From NCBI RefSeq assembly GCF_025947185.1, contig NZ_CP110001.1, positions 3,596,001 to 3,660,000 on the forward strand: 64,000 nucleotides of DNA. The letters are read 5' to 3'. Below, piece by piece: positions 29,290-38,700 of this stretch. Within the stretch, counting starts at the first letter, position 1. Every line of letters begins with the position of its first letter. The stretch is from Flavobacterium sp. N2038. GTDB lineage: Bacteria; Bacteroidota; Bacteroidia; Flavobacteriales; Flavobacteriaceae. The position numbers were made by a program, and so were the translations under genes. The notes below the pieces were generated by a model. It had not been told where the DNA came from. It worked only from the letters and a program-made list of their open reading frames with translations, and searched no databases.

Positions 29290-30663
29290 CTACCATCTTC
29301 TGTATTTATGCCCTTTTACTGCGTAAAAAAGAATCATTAAATAAGATGGTAAAAGCATTAAATATGCCAGCTGATTTCCGCTTTTTGAAATTCCCTGTGT
29401 ACCAGCTGCTATATTTGATGTATTGATAGTTTCGGTAATTAAACCGTATAATAAAGGAAAAATAGCACCACCGATAATTCCCATAATTAAAATTGCGCTT
29501 CCAATTTTAGTATAGCCACCTAAGTCTTCTAATGCCATTGGCCAGATTGCCGGCCAGCAAAGTGCATTTGCCAAACCTAATAATGCTACTAAAAGAATTA
29601 CAATAGGCAAATTTGGAATTCCCGGCAACTGAATCATTGCTTTTGGGGAAATCATAACGATTGCCAAAACTAAAATTATACCCAAAATACCAGATCCCTT
29701 TAAGGCCGTAACCTGCGAAAGGTATTTTGGAATTAATGTTATTCCTAATATATATCCAACAACCATTGCCGACATGGTAAAGGAGGTTAATTTTAAATAA
29801 AAATTTCCTTCTTCTCCATAGACCCCTAATTGCTTTCCGAAGCCTCCAATAGAATCTCCGGCCAAAACTTCGGCAGCCAGATACAACATTAAAGTGATTA
29901 CACCTAAAACTAGTTGCGGACGTCTTAATGCATTTCTAACTTGCTTGAAAATACTTAAATGTGCTACATTTCCATCTTCATCTAAATCAATTTCCGGGAG
30001 TGGAGACAATTTTACCAAAAAGGCTAAAACCATAATTATCAAGCCCATATAAAGATAAGGCCTTTGTAATTGCAATGCAAGAGAATTTAAAGCATTTGAT
30101 TTTGCAACTGAATCCAGCATTGCAATTTTGTCTGCTGTAAAATCCTGCATATTAGACAAAACCAACGCGGTTAAGATAATGGGCGCTACAAATCCTGCCA
30201 GCTTATTAGCAATTCCTAATACGCTAATTCGGGCTGCAGCACTTTCTCTGGGACCAATTACAACTACATAAGGATTTGAAGCAGTTTGCAGAATTGCCAA
30301 ACCTGTTCCCATCACAAAAAGCGCTATTAAGAACAATAAAAAAGTACGGCTTTCTGCTGCAGGATAAAAAATAAAGGCGCCGCATGCAATAATTAGTAAT
30401 CCTAATGAAATTCCGTTTTTATACCCTACCTTTTCAATAATCCACGAAGATGGCACTGCCATCACAAAATAGGCAATATAAAAAGCAAAAGTTACAAAAT
30501 AAGCTTGCGAAGAAGTCAACTCGCAGGCAAGTTCAAAAAACGGAATAAGCGGTCCGTTTAACCAGGTCACAAATCCGAGAATAAAAAACAAAGCAGTCAG
30601 AATAACCATCGGAATAATGGCGCTCCTTTTATTTATTTGTATGGCACTTTCAATGTTTGACAT
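29290..30663 (-). CDS. Sugar MFS transporter (FucP/GluP-like)
   Basis: This 457-residue protein has about 12 membrane segments and family blocks FILGFVTWLNGPLIPFFELA at the start and MGTGLAILQTASNPYVVVIG in the middle. These are typical of the fucose/glucose/galactose-proton symporters of the FHS group. It would bring a monosaccharide from the periplasm into the cell. The exact sugar is not determined by these motifs; the neighbourhood suggests an amino sugar or a galactose relative. The box TACTTTTG at 30777-30784 suggests its own promoter, separate from the kinase operon. Confidence 0.9.
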   Translation of the reverse strand: MSNIESAIQINKRSAIIPMVILTALFFILGFVTWLNGPLIPFFELACELTSSQAYFVTFAFYIAYFVMAVPSSWIIEKVGYKNGISLGLLIIACGAFIFYPAAESRTFLLFLIALFVMGTGLAILQTASNPYVVVIGPRESAAARISVLGIANKLAGFVAPIILTALVLSNMQDFTADKIAMLDSVAKSNALNSLALQLQRPYLYMGLIIMVLAFLVKLSPLPEIDLDEDGNVAHLSIFKQVRNALRRPQLVLGVITLMLYLAAEVLAGDSIGGFGKQLGVYGEEGNFYLKLTSFTMSAMVVGYILGITLIPKYLSQVTALKGSGILGIILVLAIVMISPKAMIQLPGIPNLPIVILLVALLGLANALCWPAIWPMALEDLGGYTKIGSAILIMGIIGGAIFPLLYGLITETINTSNIAAGTQGISKSGNQLAYLMLLPSYLMILFYAVKGHKYRRW

Positions 30664-30776
30664 AATACTTTTGGTTAATTTGTTAATAGATTTTTTTCTT
30701 TAAATCTAAATGGAATCAACACTTTATAAATTGCTTTGCGTTTTTTATGCAAATATCTGCATATTTTTTGCATTGA

Positions 30777-30784
30777 CAAAAGTA
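30777..30784 (-). promoter_or_regulatory. Promoter -7 box TACTTTTG for the MFS transporter and NagB/PIG-L genes
   Basis: On the minus strand it fits TANNTTTG. It lies 114 bases before the ATG at 30663, in the 173-base gap after the nucleotidyltransferase gene. No LacI-type operator is visible in this gap. Confidence 0.4.
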
Positions 30785-30836
30785 GCGTATTAAATAGTAC
30801 CAATCTCTAATTTAGATATAAATTTTTTGTTAATTT

Positions 30837-31712
30837 TTAATTCTCCCAGTTTAACACCGGATAATGCTTTTGTAAATAGGCTTTAACTTCAGAAATATCT
30901 TCTTTTGCAGTCAGGTCAGGAACATGCTCTGAAAACGGAATTCCTAAAGTTGTATTAGGATGTTCTTTTACCGAATTTAAAAGAACTGTCGGCAATTCTT
31001 TTTCATCTCTTTCAGGATGTACAGGACAGTTTTTAAGATGCGGATATAATGTTTTACCCGTAAATTTAAAGGCATTCATACTTACTCTGATTCTTCCATC
31101 AACATCTTTATAATGTTCTAAATCCTCAGCTGTTGGTTTTTCTAAAATATCTAAAAGCTGATTATTTTCATCTAATTTGGCAATCGCAAAACGCGAAATT
31201 CGCTCTAAAGGAAATTCCATTGCGTCACGATCATAACTAATAAAAGCGTTTGGACTTGTCGTTTCTCTCAGCGCCAATAAAGCTGCAGCAGAATATAAAT
31301 TATCACTGTTACAAACTGAATATTCCTGCTCATTAAGCTCCGGAAACTGCTCTACGGCCTGAAACAAAGCATCTGCGGTTCCAAATGGCTTTACTCTTCC
31401 CTCTGGAATATATTGCACAGCAAATGAAATATTAAGACCATGAAAATCATTATTCCTATTTTGGCTTCCGTAGAATTCTTTAAACAACTCTCCTTGCTCT
31501 CCAATAATGATATAAATGTTTTTGTAACCTGCTTTTTTAGCGTTTAATAATAAATAATCCAATAATGGTCTCCCGCTCGACCCTACCCCGATAAGACCTT
31601 TGCTTCTTTCGTTTGCCTGCGCGATTTCTTCCGGAGATAAATTATCTAAAACTGCTTCTTTTTTCATGCGGGATGATGCTCCACCAGCAAGAATAACTAA
31701 ATTATTATGCAT
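30837..31712 (-). CDS. Sugar nucleotidyltransferase (NTP transferase fold)
   Basis: This 291-residue protein of the nucleotidyltransferase fold has VILAGGASSRMKKEA at the N-terminus and a substrate loop GLIGVGSSGRPLLDYLL. It is expected to join a sugar-1-phosphate to a nucleotide. The ATG at 31712 (MHNNLVILAGG) is chosen over an upstream TTG. The frame starts just after the kinase stop at 31723, so kinase and transferase are coupled and probably act in sequence. The acceptor sugar is not known; GalNAc-1-phosphate is one candidate from context. Confidence 0.82.
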   Translation of the reverse strand: MHNNLVILAGGASSRMKKEAVLDNLSPEEIAQANERSKGLIGVGSSGRPLLDYLLLNAKKAGYKNIYIIIGEQGELFKEFYGSQNRNNDFHGLNISFAVQYIPEGRVKPFGTADALFQAVEQFPELNEQEYSVCNSDNLYSAAALLALRETTSPNAFISYDRDAMEFPLERISRFAIAKLDENNQLLDILEKPTAEDLEHYKDVDGRIRVSMNAFKFTGKTLYPHLKNCPVHPERDEKELPTVLLNSVKEHPNTTLGIPFSEHVPDLTAKEDISEVKAYLQKHYPVLNWEN

Positions 31713-31722
31713 ACCTATTTCT

Positions 31723-32814
31723 CTAAATTTCAATATTTTCTATAATCCTAACACCAGGATCTACACTCACAGCATAAGCTTCCTGAGCGCCGGCCTCCAA
31801 AATAGCTTCGATAACCTGCTCCTCTTTTTTAGGATCTGCTATTACAACAATACTTCCTCCGCCTCCTGAACCAACAATTTTTGCACCATATGCTCCTGCA
31901 CGTAATGCTGCATTTACCATATCGTCGATTCGCGGAACCGTAATTTTCAATAAATCTCTAAGAACAGCGTGATGCTCATTCATCAATTCACCTATTTTTT
32001 TAAGATCTAAAACTGGTTTTTCGAACTCTTTTAATGCCTCTTTTGTATAATGATAGTTTTTTAGAGCTGCTTCAAAAAACGGAATCAAACGATCCGGAAG
32101 GCAATTTTTATAACGATCAACATCCTCAATTTCAGAAGCATTTAAGTCAAAGTCAGGATAACTTTGTTTAACAAGATCGATCGCCATTAAGGCATTTCCT
32201 TTTAGTTCACCAATTAACCCTATCGTCTCTTTTGGAACTCCGGAAACCCCTGTGATCAAGCCTTTTAACTCTGTTCCTACGGAACGATATGAAAAAGGAT
32301 CTTTGGTATTGATATACACAATATTCCCTACGCCTATACTAAAATGATCCATCATTCCGCCTGGTTCTCCGTGTTCCAGAACTTCAGAGGCATATCCAAT
32401 CTTTGCAATAAATTCGCAAGTCACTTCATCATCTACTCCAAAAGCAGCAATTAAAAAGCGAATCCACGCCATTAATAAAGCCGAAGAACTTGATGTTCCA
32501 GAATTGATTGGAATATCTCCTGTAATGACGATATCATAACCTACATCTGGAATACAGCCATGCCTGCGCAAGACACGTAAGGAGGATGCAAAATAATCAC
32601 GTGGTTCTAGTTTTTCAAAAATGGCATTAATATCGATTACACGAATTTCATTAATATCAATCATATTAATAACAAATGTGCTGGTCTTATTTTGCACTGC
32701 AGACAACCGTATATTTCGATTTATAGCACAGGCTATAACGGGCAATCCTAAATAGTCCTGATGATCTCCAAAGAGACACGTGCGGCCCGGGGCTAATGAA
32801 GTAATTTTTTTCAC
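31723..32814 (-). CDS. GHMP kinase, galactokinase-like
   Basis: This 363-residue kinase has the three GHMP blocks: APGRTCLFGDHQDYLG near the N-terminus (as in galactokinase GR-x-N-x-x-GEHxDY), INSGTSSSSALL (motif 2, ATP phosphate loop) and AKIVGSGGGGS (motif 3). It should phosphorylate a sugar at C1 in the cytosol. Relatives act on galactose, GalNAc, arabinose, fucose or heptoses, so the substrate is uncertain. The start is a GTG at 32814. It is first in the minus-strand operon, with promoter and two operators at 32904-32986, divergent from the LacI gene. Confidence 0.87.
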   Translation of the reverse strand: MKKITSLAPGRTCLFGDHQDYLGLPVIACAINRNIRLSAVQNKTSTFVINMIDINEIRVIDINAIFEKLEPRDYFASSLRVLRRHGCIPDVGYDIVITGDIPINSGTSSSSALLMAWIRFLIAAFGVDDEVTCEFIAKIGYASEVLEHGEPGGMMDHFSIGVGNIVYINTKDPFSYRSVGTELKGLITGVSGVPKETIGLIGELKGNALMAIDLVKQSYPDFDLNASEIEDVDRYKNCLPDRLIPFFEAALKNYHYTKEALKEFEKPVLDLKKIGELMNEHHAVLRDLLKITVPRIDDMVNAALRAGAYGAKIVGSGGGGSIVVIADPKKEEQVIEAILEAGAQEAYAVSVDPGVRIIENIEI

Positions 32815-32903
32815 TTAAAAGTAGTACATTAAATCACTGTAAAACAAATAATTACAATGATTTTTGGTTATAAATTTATTTTATCTTTTCGGTTTTGATT
32901 TTA

Positions 32904-32934
32904 CGAAACTATAGATTATATTTTGATAAAACAA
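32904..32934 (-). promoter_or_regulatory. Promoter of the kinase operon: -33 TTGT, 19-bp spacer, -7 TAGTTTCG
   Basis: On the minus strand TTGT (32931-32934) and TAGTTTCG (32904-32911) are separated by 19 bases, fitting the TTTG-N19-TANNTTTG layout with one change in each box. The same pair with the same spacing recurs upstream of SusC-1 (35462-35492), inside a longer inverted copy. Confidence 0.6.
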
Positions 32935-32949
32935 GAAAAAAACAAAAAA

Positions 32950-32986
32950 TGTGCTCGAACACACTTAAATAATGTTCTCGAGCACA
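32950..32986. promoter_or_regulatory. LacI-type operator pair between the kinase operon and the LacI gene
   Basis: Two 14-bp palindromic sites are seen: TGTGCTCGAACACA at 32950-32963 and TGTTCTCGAGCACA at 32973-32986. Their centres are 23 bp apart. The central CG step and half-sites fit LacI-family operators, and the regulator gene starts 62 bases away. The pair lies upstream of both divergent promoters. Confidence 0.8.
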
Positions 32987-33034
32987 CAATGCTGCTTCAG
33001 TAAAGTTTTTTTACAATAATTAAATCAAAGTTTC

Positions 33035-33042
33035 TATATTTG
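33035..33042 (+). promoter_or_regulatory. Promoter -7 box TATATTTG for the LacI-family gene
   Basis: It fits TANNTTTG and ends only 5 bases before the ATG at 33048, so the transcript would be leaderless or nearly so. Confidence 0.5.
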
Positions 33043-33047
33043 CTTAT

Positions 33048-34088
33048 ATGGATAAAAAGTACACGATAAAGGATATTGCAAAAATGGCCGGAGTTTCTAA
33101 GGGAACTGTCGATCGGGTTTTGCACAACAGAGGAAAGGTTTCTCCTACGGCGCTTGAAAAAATCAATGAGGTTTTGAATGTGATAGATTACGAACCCAAC
33201 TTAATTGCCAGAAACTTAAAAAGCACCAAAGTTTATCGCATTTGTGTTTTACTTCCGGATCCTGAAATTGACCCGTACTGGCTTCCGTGCGTGAACGGAA
33301 TTCAGGATGCTATTGCCGAGTTTAAAGCCTACAGCGTTATTATTGAAACGCACTATTTTAATCCGGAAAGCAAAAAATCTTTTCTGAAAACCCACGAAAC
33401 GATTATCGAAAAGTCACCTGATGCGGTTTTACTGGCTCCGTTATTTCATAAGGAAACTATTGAAATCATCAAGCAATATGATGAATTGGGTATTATGGTA
33501 AATACTTTTAATAACCAGGTAGAATCTTCATCCATTAAGAGCTTTGTTGGACAGGATTTATATAAAAGCGGTCGTGTCGCTGCCAGTTTGATGAAACTTA
33601 TTCTGCCTAAAGGTCAACTTGCTATTATTCATATTGATGAAAGCCTTAAAAACGCTGTTCACATGCAGGAGAAGGAAAAAGGATTCAGAAATTACTTTGA
33701 AGAAACAAAACTTTCAGATTTTACTTTAACAACTTTAAAATTAAAAAATTCAAATATAGAAACGAAGTTTTCTGCCTTCCTGGAAGAGAATCCGGATTTA
33801 AGCGGAATTTTTATTACTACATCAAAAGCATATCAGATTGCAACAATCTTATCTTCTTTCAAAAACAAAAAGATCGCATTGATTGGATATGATTTAATTG
33901 AGAAAAATGTCAATTTCCTAAATGACGGACTATTGCATTTTTTAATTCATCAAAATCAAAAAAGACAGGCTTATTTGGGTGTCAGTACTTTAGTCGATCA
34001 CTTTTTGTTTAGAAAAGAAATTCCAGATACTATATTATTGCCAATCGATATTATTAATGTCGAAAATGCTTCTTTCTACGTTTCATAA
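33048..34088 (+). CDS. LacI-family transcriptional regulator of the glycan region
   Basis: This 346-residue protein has the LacI helix-turn-helix at residues 6-25 (TIKDIAKMAGVSKGTVDRVL) and the hinge-helix segment NLIARNLKS, whose Leu inserts into a central CG of the operator. A periplasmic-binding-fold effector domain follows from about residue 65 (DPYWLPCVNGIQDAI). Its likely effector is a sugar or sugar phosphate from the pathway. The seven palindromes at 32950, 32973, 35409, 35432, 54944, 54965 and 60172 are the proposed targets. That regulatory link is an inference from motif type and position. Confidence 0.93.
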   Translation: MDKKYTIKDIAKMAGVSKGTVDRVLHNRGKVSPTALEKINEVLNVIDYEPNLIARNLKSTKVYRICVLLPDPEIDPYWLPCVNGIQDAIAEFKAYSVIIETHYFNPESKKSFLKTHETIIEKSPDAVLLAPLFHKETIEIIKQYDELGIMVNTFNNQVESSSIKSFVGQDLYKSGRVAASLMKLILPKGQLAIIHIDESLKNAVHMQEKEKGFRNYFEETKLSDFTLTTLKLKNSNIETKFSAFLEENPDLSGIFITTSKAYQIATILSSFKNKKIALIGYDLIEKNVNFLNDGLLHFLIHQNQKRQAYLGVSTLVDHFLFRKEIPDTILLPIDIINVENASFYVS

Positions 34089-34103
34089 GGAGTCGTAAAA
34101 AAT

Positions 34104-34239
34104 CGCACACCAATTTTACGGATTAAACAGGTTTGTGCAGGTTTCTTTTTAAACTATCTGATAAAACTTCCTGCTAAAAGTAAAAACAGCGCACAGATTA
34201 TACGGATTCAACTGGTTTACACTGGTTTCCTTTAAACTT
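34104..34239. repeat. Two direct copies of a degenerate 50-base repeat
   Basis: Copy 1 at about 34104-34155 and copy 2 at 34191-34239 share GCACA...TTTACGGATT, then an AACTGG/AACAGG-type step and TTTCCTTTAAACT. They lie 87 bases apart in the gene-free stretch 34089-34388, which also holds the LacI terminator, a run of 17 A and a CTTAG-rich segment. Confidence 0.45.
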
Positions 34240-34278
34240 TGCGACGATACTATATGGTAAAAAATGACACACAGACTT

Positions 34279-34303
34279 TGCAGCTATACGCTGCATTTTT
34301 TTT
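34279..34303 (+). terminator. Hairpin terminator after the LacI gene
   Basis: Arms TGCAGC and GCTGCA enclose TATAC and are followed by eight T residues. A 17-base A run follows at 34312-34328. Confidence 0.8.
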
Positions 34304-34335
34304 GCAAATGCAAAAAAAAAAAAAAAAACATCCTT

Positions 34336-34381
34336 CACTTAGAAACCTTAGTATCTAAGAACCTCAGTACCTTAGAACCTT
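34336..34381. repeat. Short CTTAG-rich repeat (copy 3 of 3)
   Basis: It consists of CACTTAGAAACCTTAGTATC followed by TAAGAACCTCAGTACCTTAG, the same degenerate CTTAG/CTAAG units as at 11741 and 27301, ending just before the stop of the CBM9-like gene. Confidence 0.4.
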
Positions 34382-34388
34382 AAAAAAC

Positions 34389-35027
34389 CTATTTCATCAA
34401 AATAAATTTCCCAAAAGAAGATGCCGTATGAAAATTTGGAGTTTCGGTATCTGGATCAACCCAGCTTATCCAGGTTGGCTCATAATTTTGATTCTCCTTT
34501 TTAGAAAACTTAGCCCTGTAAACCCCAGTTTCGATAGTATTGTTTTGAATTAAATTTAATCTGTTTAAAGACGCAATACTTATTCTGCCCACAACAGTAA
34601 AAGAAACTTTATCTACTGATGCTATCAATTTCAAATCCTCTTTAGGCCAATCCCAGTTAAAATCAAAATTCTTATCAGGACGCGCTTTAAAATCCATTAC
34701 TCTGGTCGAAGTATCCATTTCCAGACAATAATAAGGATCTAAAGTTTTATTTGCTCTAAAAAAGAGTTCTACCCTATCAGAATTCCCTATGCTATCAATA
34801 CTGTCATCTTTTTGATCAATATATATATCCGTGTCAAAAACGCGGAAATTAAAATAGAGATTTTCAAGATCCCAAAGTGCCCTAAATTCAATTTTAGATA
34901 TGGGATCATTTTTCCAGGGCGAAGAAAAATCAGTTAAACAATTTGCATTTTCCCAAAGGGAAGAATTCAAAATTTCGACATCATCTGTACTATTTTTATC
35001 TATTAAAATTACCTGATATTCTTTCAT
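34389..35027 (-). CDS. CBM9-like carbohydrate-binding domain protein without signal peptide
   Basis: This 212-residue protein is a single CBM9-type beta-sandwich: ISKIEFRALWDLENLYFNFR, DRVELFFRA, YCLEMDTSTRVMDFKAR and WISWVDPDTETPNFHTASSFG are family blocks of the carbohydrate-binding family 9-like group. It begins MKEYQVILIDKNS with no signal peptide, so it may stay in the cytosol or be exported in an unusual way. It faces away from SusC-1; the operator pair at 35409-35445 lies in the 710-base space between them and could serve both. Confidence 0.82.
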   Translation of the reverse strand: MKEYQVILIDKNSTDDVEILNSSLWENANCLTDFSSPWKNDPISKIEFRALWDLENLYFNFRVFDTDIYIDQKDDSIDSIGNSDRVELFFRANKTLDPYYCLEMDTSTRVMDFKARPDKNFDFNWDWPKEDLKLIASVDKVSFTVVGRISIASLNRLNLIQNNTIETGVYRAKFSKKENQNYEPTWISWVDPDTETPNFHTASSFGKFILMK

Positions 35028-35408
35028 TATATTGACTCTTAATTTTTGTTAATTTTTGATTTTTAATCAAACTCAAAATAGCTTAAGATTTAACCTCTTC
35101 TGCTACTATTTTTTCTGCTCGCCAAGGTAGTCTAAATTTTAAGAATAAAAACCTTCTTAATTAAGAAATAAAAAAAGGTCAAATTACTTATAATTAAAAA
35201 ATAAACCCATAAGAAAACCCTGTTTAATTTCTATTATTTAGGTTTTGTGATTGCGAAATTCACAAGAAATTAATTAAACCTTATTCATTCTTCAATCAAA
35301 TAGCAATTTCATATAAAAACCCTCCAAATATAGAGGCGCTTTTATTTCTGAAATATTTTATAAAAATCACATCATTTTAAGTCAAAAAAAACGTTTCGTA
35401 CAATTTTA

Positions 35409-35445
35409 TGTGCTCGAGAACATTAATTTTGTGTGTTCGAGCACA
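35409..35445. promoter_or_regulatory. LacI-type operator pair upstream of SusC-1
   Basis: TGTGCTCGAGAACA at 35409-35422 and TGTGTTCGAGCACA at 35432-35445 have centres 23 bp apart, the same spacing as the pair at 32950-32986. The pair ends 16 bases before the -33 box of the SusC-1 promoter. Confidence 0.8.
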
Positions 35446-35461
35446 TTTTTTGTGTTTTTTC

Positions 35462-35492
35462 TTGTTTTATAAAAATATAATCAATAGTTTCG
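35462..35492 (+). promoter_or_regulatory. Promoter of SusC-1: -33 TTGT, 19-bp spacer, -7 TAGTTTCG
   Basis: TTGT at 35462-35465 and TAGTTTCG at 35485-35492 are identical in boxes and spacing to the kinase promoter at 32904-32934. The segment 35408-35493 is an inverted near-copy of 32903-32987. The predicted leader to the ATG at 35738 is about 240 bases long. Confidence 0.6.
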
Positions 35493-35565
35493 TCCTGTAT
35501 TAATCTTAAAACTAAGTTAATTCTATAAAATTTTAGCCGATTTTGACTCTTCAAAAACAGATAAA

Positions 35566-35712
35566 ATGGAACGAAATAACCCAACTTTTGGATTAAAAAA
35601 GGAAAGCGGATTTTCAAAAAAAATAATTCAAATACACGTCATTAAAAAAACAAAAATGAGTTCCGGAATTAAAAAAGAAATCCAAAACCTACAAACGGCA
35701 AAAAACAATTAA
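35566..35712 (+). CDS. Possible 48-residue ORF in the SusC-1 leader
   Basis: ATG 35566 to TAA 35712 reads MERNNPTFGLKKESGFSKKI and continues as a Lys-rich, non-hydrophobic peptide. It lies between the promoter and SusC-1, ending 25 bases before the SusC ATG. It may be a chance frame in AT-rich leader DNA or a leader peptide; no homology is recognised. Apart from this, the operator pair and the promoter, I see nothing else in the 710-base gap 35028-35737. Confidence 0.25.
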   Translation: MERNNPTFGLKKESGFSKKIIQIHVIKKTKMSSGIKKEIQNLQTAKNN

Positions 35713-35737
35713 ACATTAACCAAAACCAATTTTAAGT

Positions 35738-38700
35738 ATGAAATTATTAACCCAAAAAAAGCCAAGAGATTTTCGGATTAACAATTTATCCGGAAAAGAA
35801 TTCAAACTAACACTTTTATCGTTATTAGTTTTTACATTTCAGGCTCCGGCGGCTTCATCAATAAATGCGTCAGCCAAAAACAAAACTTCATTGTTTTTTG
35901 AAAAAACAATAAAAGGTACTGTTACAGATCAGAATGGTTTACCACTTCCGGGTGTAAATGTTGTAGTTAAAGGAACAAACAAAGGAGTTCAGACCGATGT
36001 TGACGGAAGTTTTGCCATTACCGTAGCAGATAATGTGACTAAACTGGTGATTACCTACATTGGCATGGAAGATCAGGAGGTTACTATAGGAACTTCTCCT
36101 CTGAAAATTGTCATGAAAGAAGCAGGACAAAAACTGGAAGAGATCGTTATTGGATACGGAAAAGCTAAGAAAAAGGATCTTACCGGTTCTGTAGCCTCTG
36201 TTGGAAAAGACAACTTAAATTTAGGTGGTACAGTTGCCAATGTTGGTCAGGCACTTCAAGGACGTGCATCTGGGGTTCAGGTACAACAAAACAGTTATGC
36301 GCCAGGGACTACTCCTACAATAGTTGTTAGAGGTGGAAACTCTATTACGACTTCAAACGCTCCCCTTTATGTGGTAGACGGTTTTATTACAAGTACGGGT
36401 GCCTCTATCAGTCCAAATGATATCGAAAGTATTCAAATTCTTAAAGATGCCGCTTCTACAGCAATTTATGGTTCGCGAGGTGGAAACGGAGTTATCATGA
36501 TTACGACCAAAAAAGGAGCCTCAGGCAAAATGCAGATTGAAGGAGAAATTTCAGATGGTTTTCAAAATATTATTCAGGAACCTTCATTGATAAACGGGCA
36601 ACAATATGCTTCTATTCAAAATGCTATTGCGGCTGAAAATGGAAGACCACCGGTTTTTTCTTCAGATTTTCCAATTGCAAATACCAACTGGTTTAAGGCA
36701 GCAACACGTCCCGGAGAAGTACTAAACAGAACATTAACTTTTAGCGGAAGCGATAAAACCTCTAAATTTTTCTTATCCGGAAATTATTTAAAACAAACCG
36801 GAGCAATAGAAAATACAGACTTTACAAGATATACTGTACGTATTGGAGCTGAGAAAAAATTCACAGAAAAAGTAACTGTTGGAGCAAACGTATACGGAGC
36901 TGCAAGTGAAGGACATAATAGTGATTTTGGTGATAATATTTTATCTCCAATGTTTTCTATCCAGACAGCTCCTCCATCAATTCCTATTTACAATGAAGAT
37001 GGTACTTATTATAAATTCCAAGGAAAAGATAATGCTTTGGCTCTTTTGCTGGAACCAACTGACCATACCATCAACAGATTGGTAAATGGAAACATGTTTA
37101 TGGATTATGAAATTATTAAAGGCCTGACCTATCATTTTGGAGCAGGTGCAGAATGGCAGGAAAATATTCAGGGCAAATATACGCCACGAACTCTTGTTGC
37201 AGGAGCAGCTTTGAATGGTACGGGATCTGAGGAAAACAAAACTTATTTTAGATGGAGTACTGAACAATATTTAACGTATAAGTTCAATATAAAAGAACAT
37301 CACTCTTTTACAGCAATGGTGGGAACATCAAACCAAAAAGATACTTACGAAAGAATGAAAGCTTCTGGTTCTGGTTTTGCTAATGATATATTGACTTACT
37401 ACAATCTTGAAAGTGCTTCTGTTTATCTAAAACCTGAAACTCAAAAGCAAGAGACAAAACTTACTTCATATTTCGGAAGGTTAGGTTATGCTTTTGATGA
37501 CAAATATCTGGCTTCATTTACAATTAGACGTGACGGTTCTTCTCGTTTTGGTCCAAATAACAAATACGGTACATTCCCGTCCGGAGCTGTAGCCTGGAGA
37601 ATCTCAAAAGAGGCTTTTATGCAAAATTTAGAAACTATTTCTGATTTAAAATTAAGAGTTAGTTACGGTATTACAGGAAACGACGGAATTGCAGATTATG
37701 CATACATGTCTACTTTACAGCCTTGGAATACTACAATTTCAGATGGTTCTTTTGAAAGTGGTACTGAGCCAAAAAATCTAGCAAATCCTGATCTTAAATG
37801 GGAACAACAAGCTCAAACCAATATTGGTTTAGACATGGGATTCTTTAACGACAGACTTACAGCTACAATCGATGTCTATAAAAAAAGAACAACAGATGCT
37901 CTTTTGAATGTGCCAGTTGGAGGATGGTGGGGATTCCCAACCCAGACACTTAACTCAGGTACAATTGACAATAAAGGTATTGAGCTTGGTATAAGCAGTG
38001 AAAACTTTAAAAATGATAAATTCTACTGGAGAACATCTTTAAACCTTGCTTATAACAAACAAGAAGTTATTTCACTGGCAGACAATGTAAAAATAATCAG
38101 TTATAACACTTCTAACCCTAGTGGTACAGTTTCCGGACGTGAGTTTACAAGACTTGAGCCAGGAAAAGAAATGGGATTATTATATGGATTTAAATATGCC
38201 GGCGTAGTTAAGACAGGAGAAGTATATGCACCACAACCTTTATCTAAGCCAGGAGATCCTAAATATGAAGATTTAGACGGTGACGGACAAATTACAGCTA
38301 AGGACAGAACGTATTTGGGAAATTCAACTCCACATTATATTGTTGGTTTTAATAATGATTTTAGATTTGGAAATTTTGATGTGAACGTATTCTTTCAGGG
38401 AGCCCTTGACTACTCTGTTTACAACATGACCAGAATGGTTGGAGAATCTACAACCAGCACAGACGTATTGGATCGTTGGGTGGCAGGAACAAATGAAAAT
38501 ACTGATATCCCAAGAGATGGTTACTACAAAAGTTCATACGGAAGTTATGTAAACTCAAGATTTGTAGAAGACGCTTCATACTTACGTCTTAAAAATTTAT
38601 CAATTGGATACTCAATCCCGGAAAGTCTTTTAAAACCAACCAAATTTATTGATAGCATTAGACTGTATGCAATTGGTCAAAACTTACTGACTATTACAAA

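Noticed and set aside
31723..32814. GHMP kinase as a heptose-7-phosphate kinase of LPS synthesis
   Set aside because: No other heptose genes are near; the N-terminal GDHQDYLG block and the context of sugar import fit a galactokinase-like role better, though it is not excluded.
34312..34328. 17-base A run as a possible sequence error or slippery site
   Set aside because: It lies after the LacI terminator in non-coding DNA; no frame is affected, and such runs occur in AT-rich genomes.
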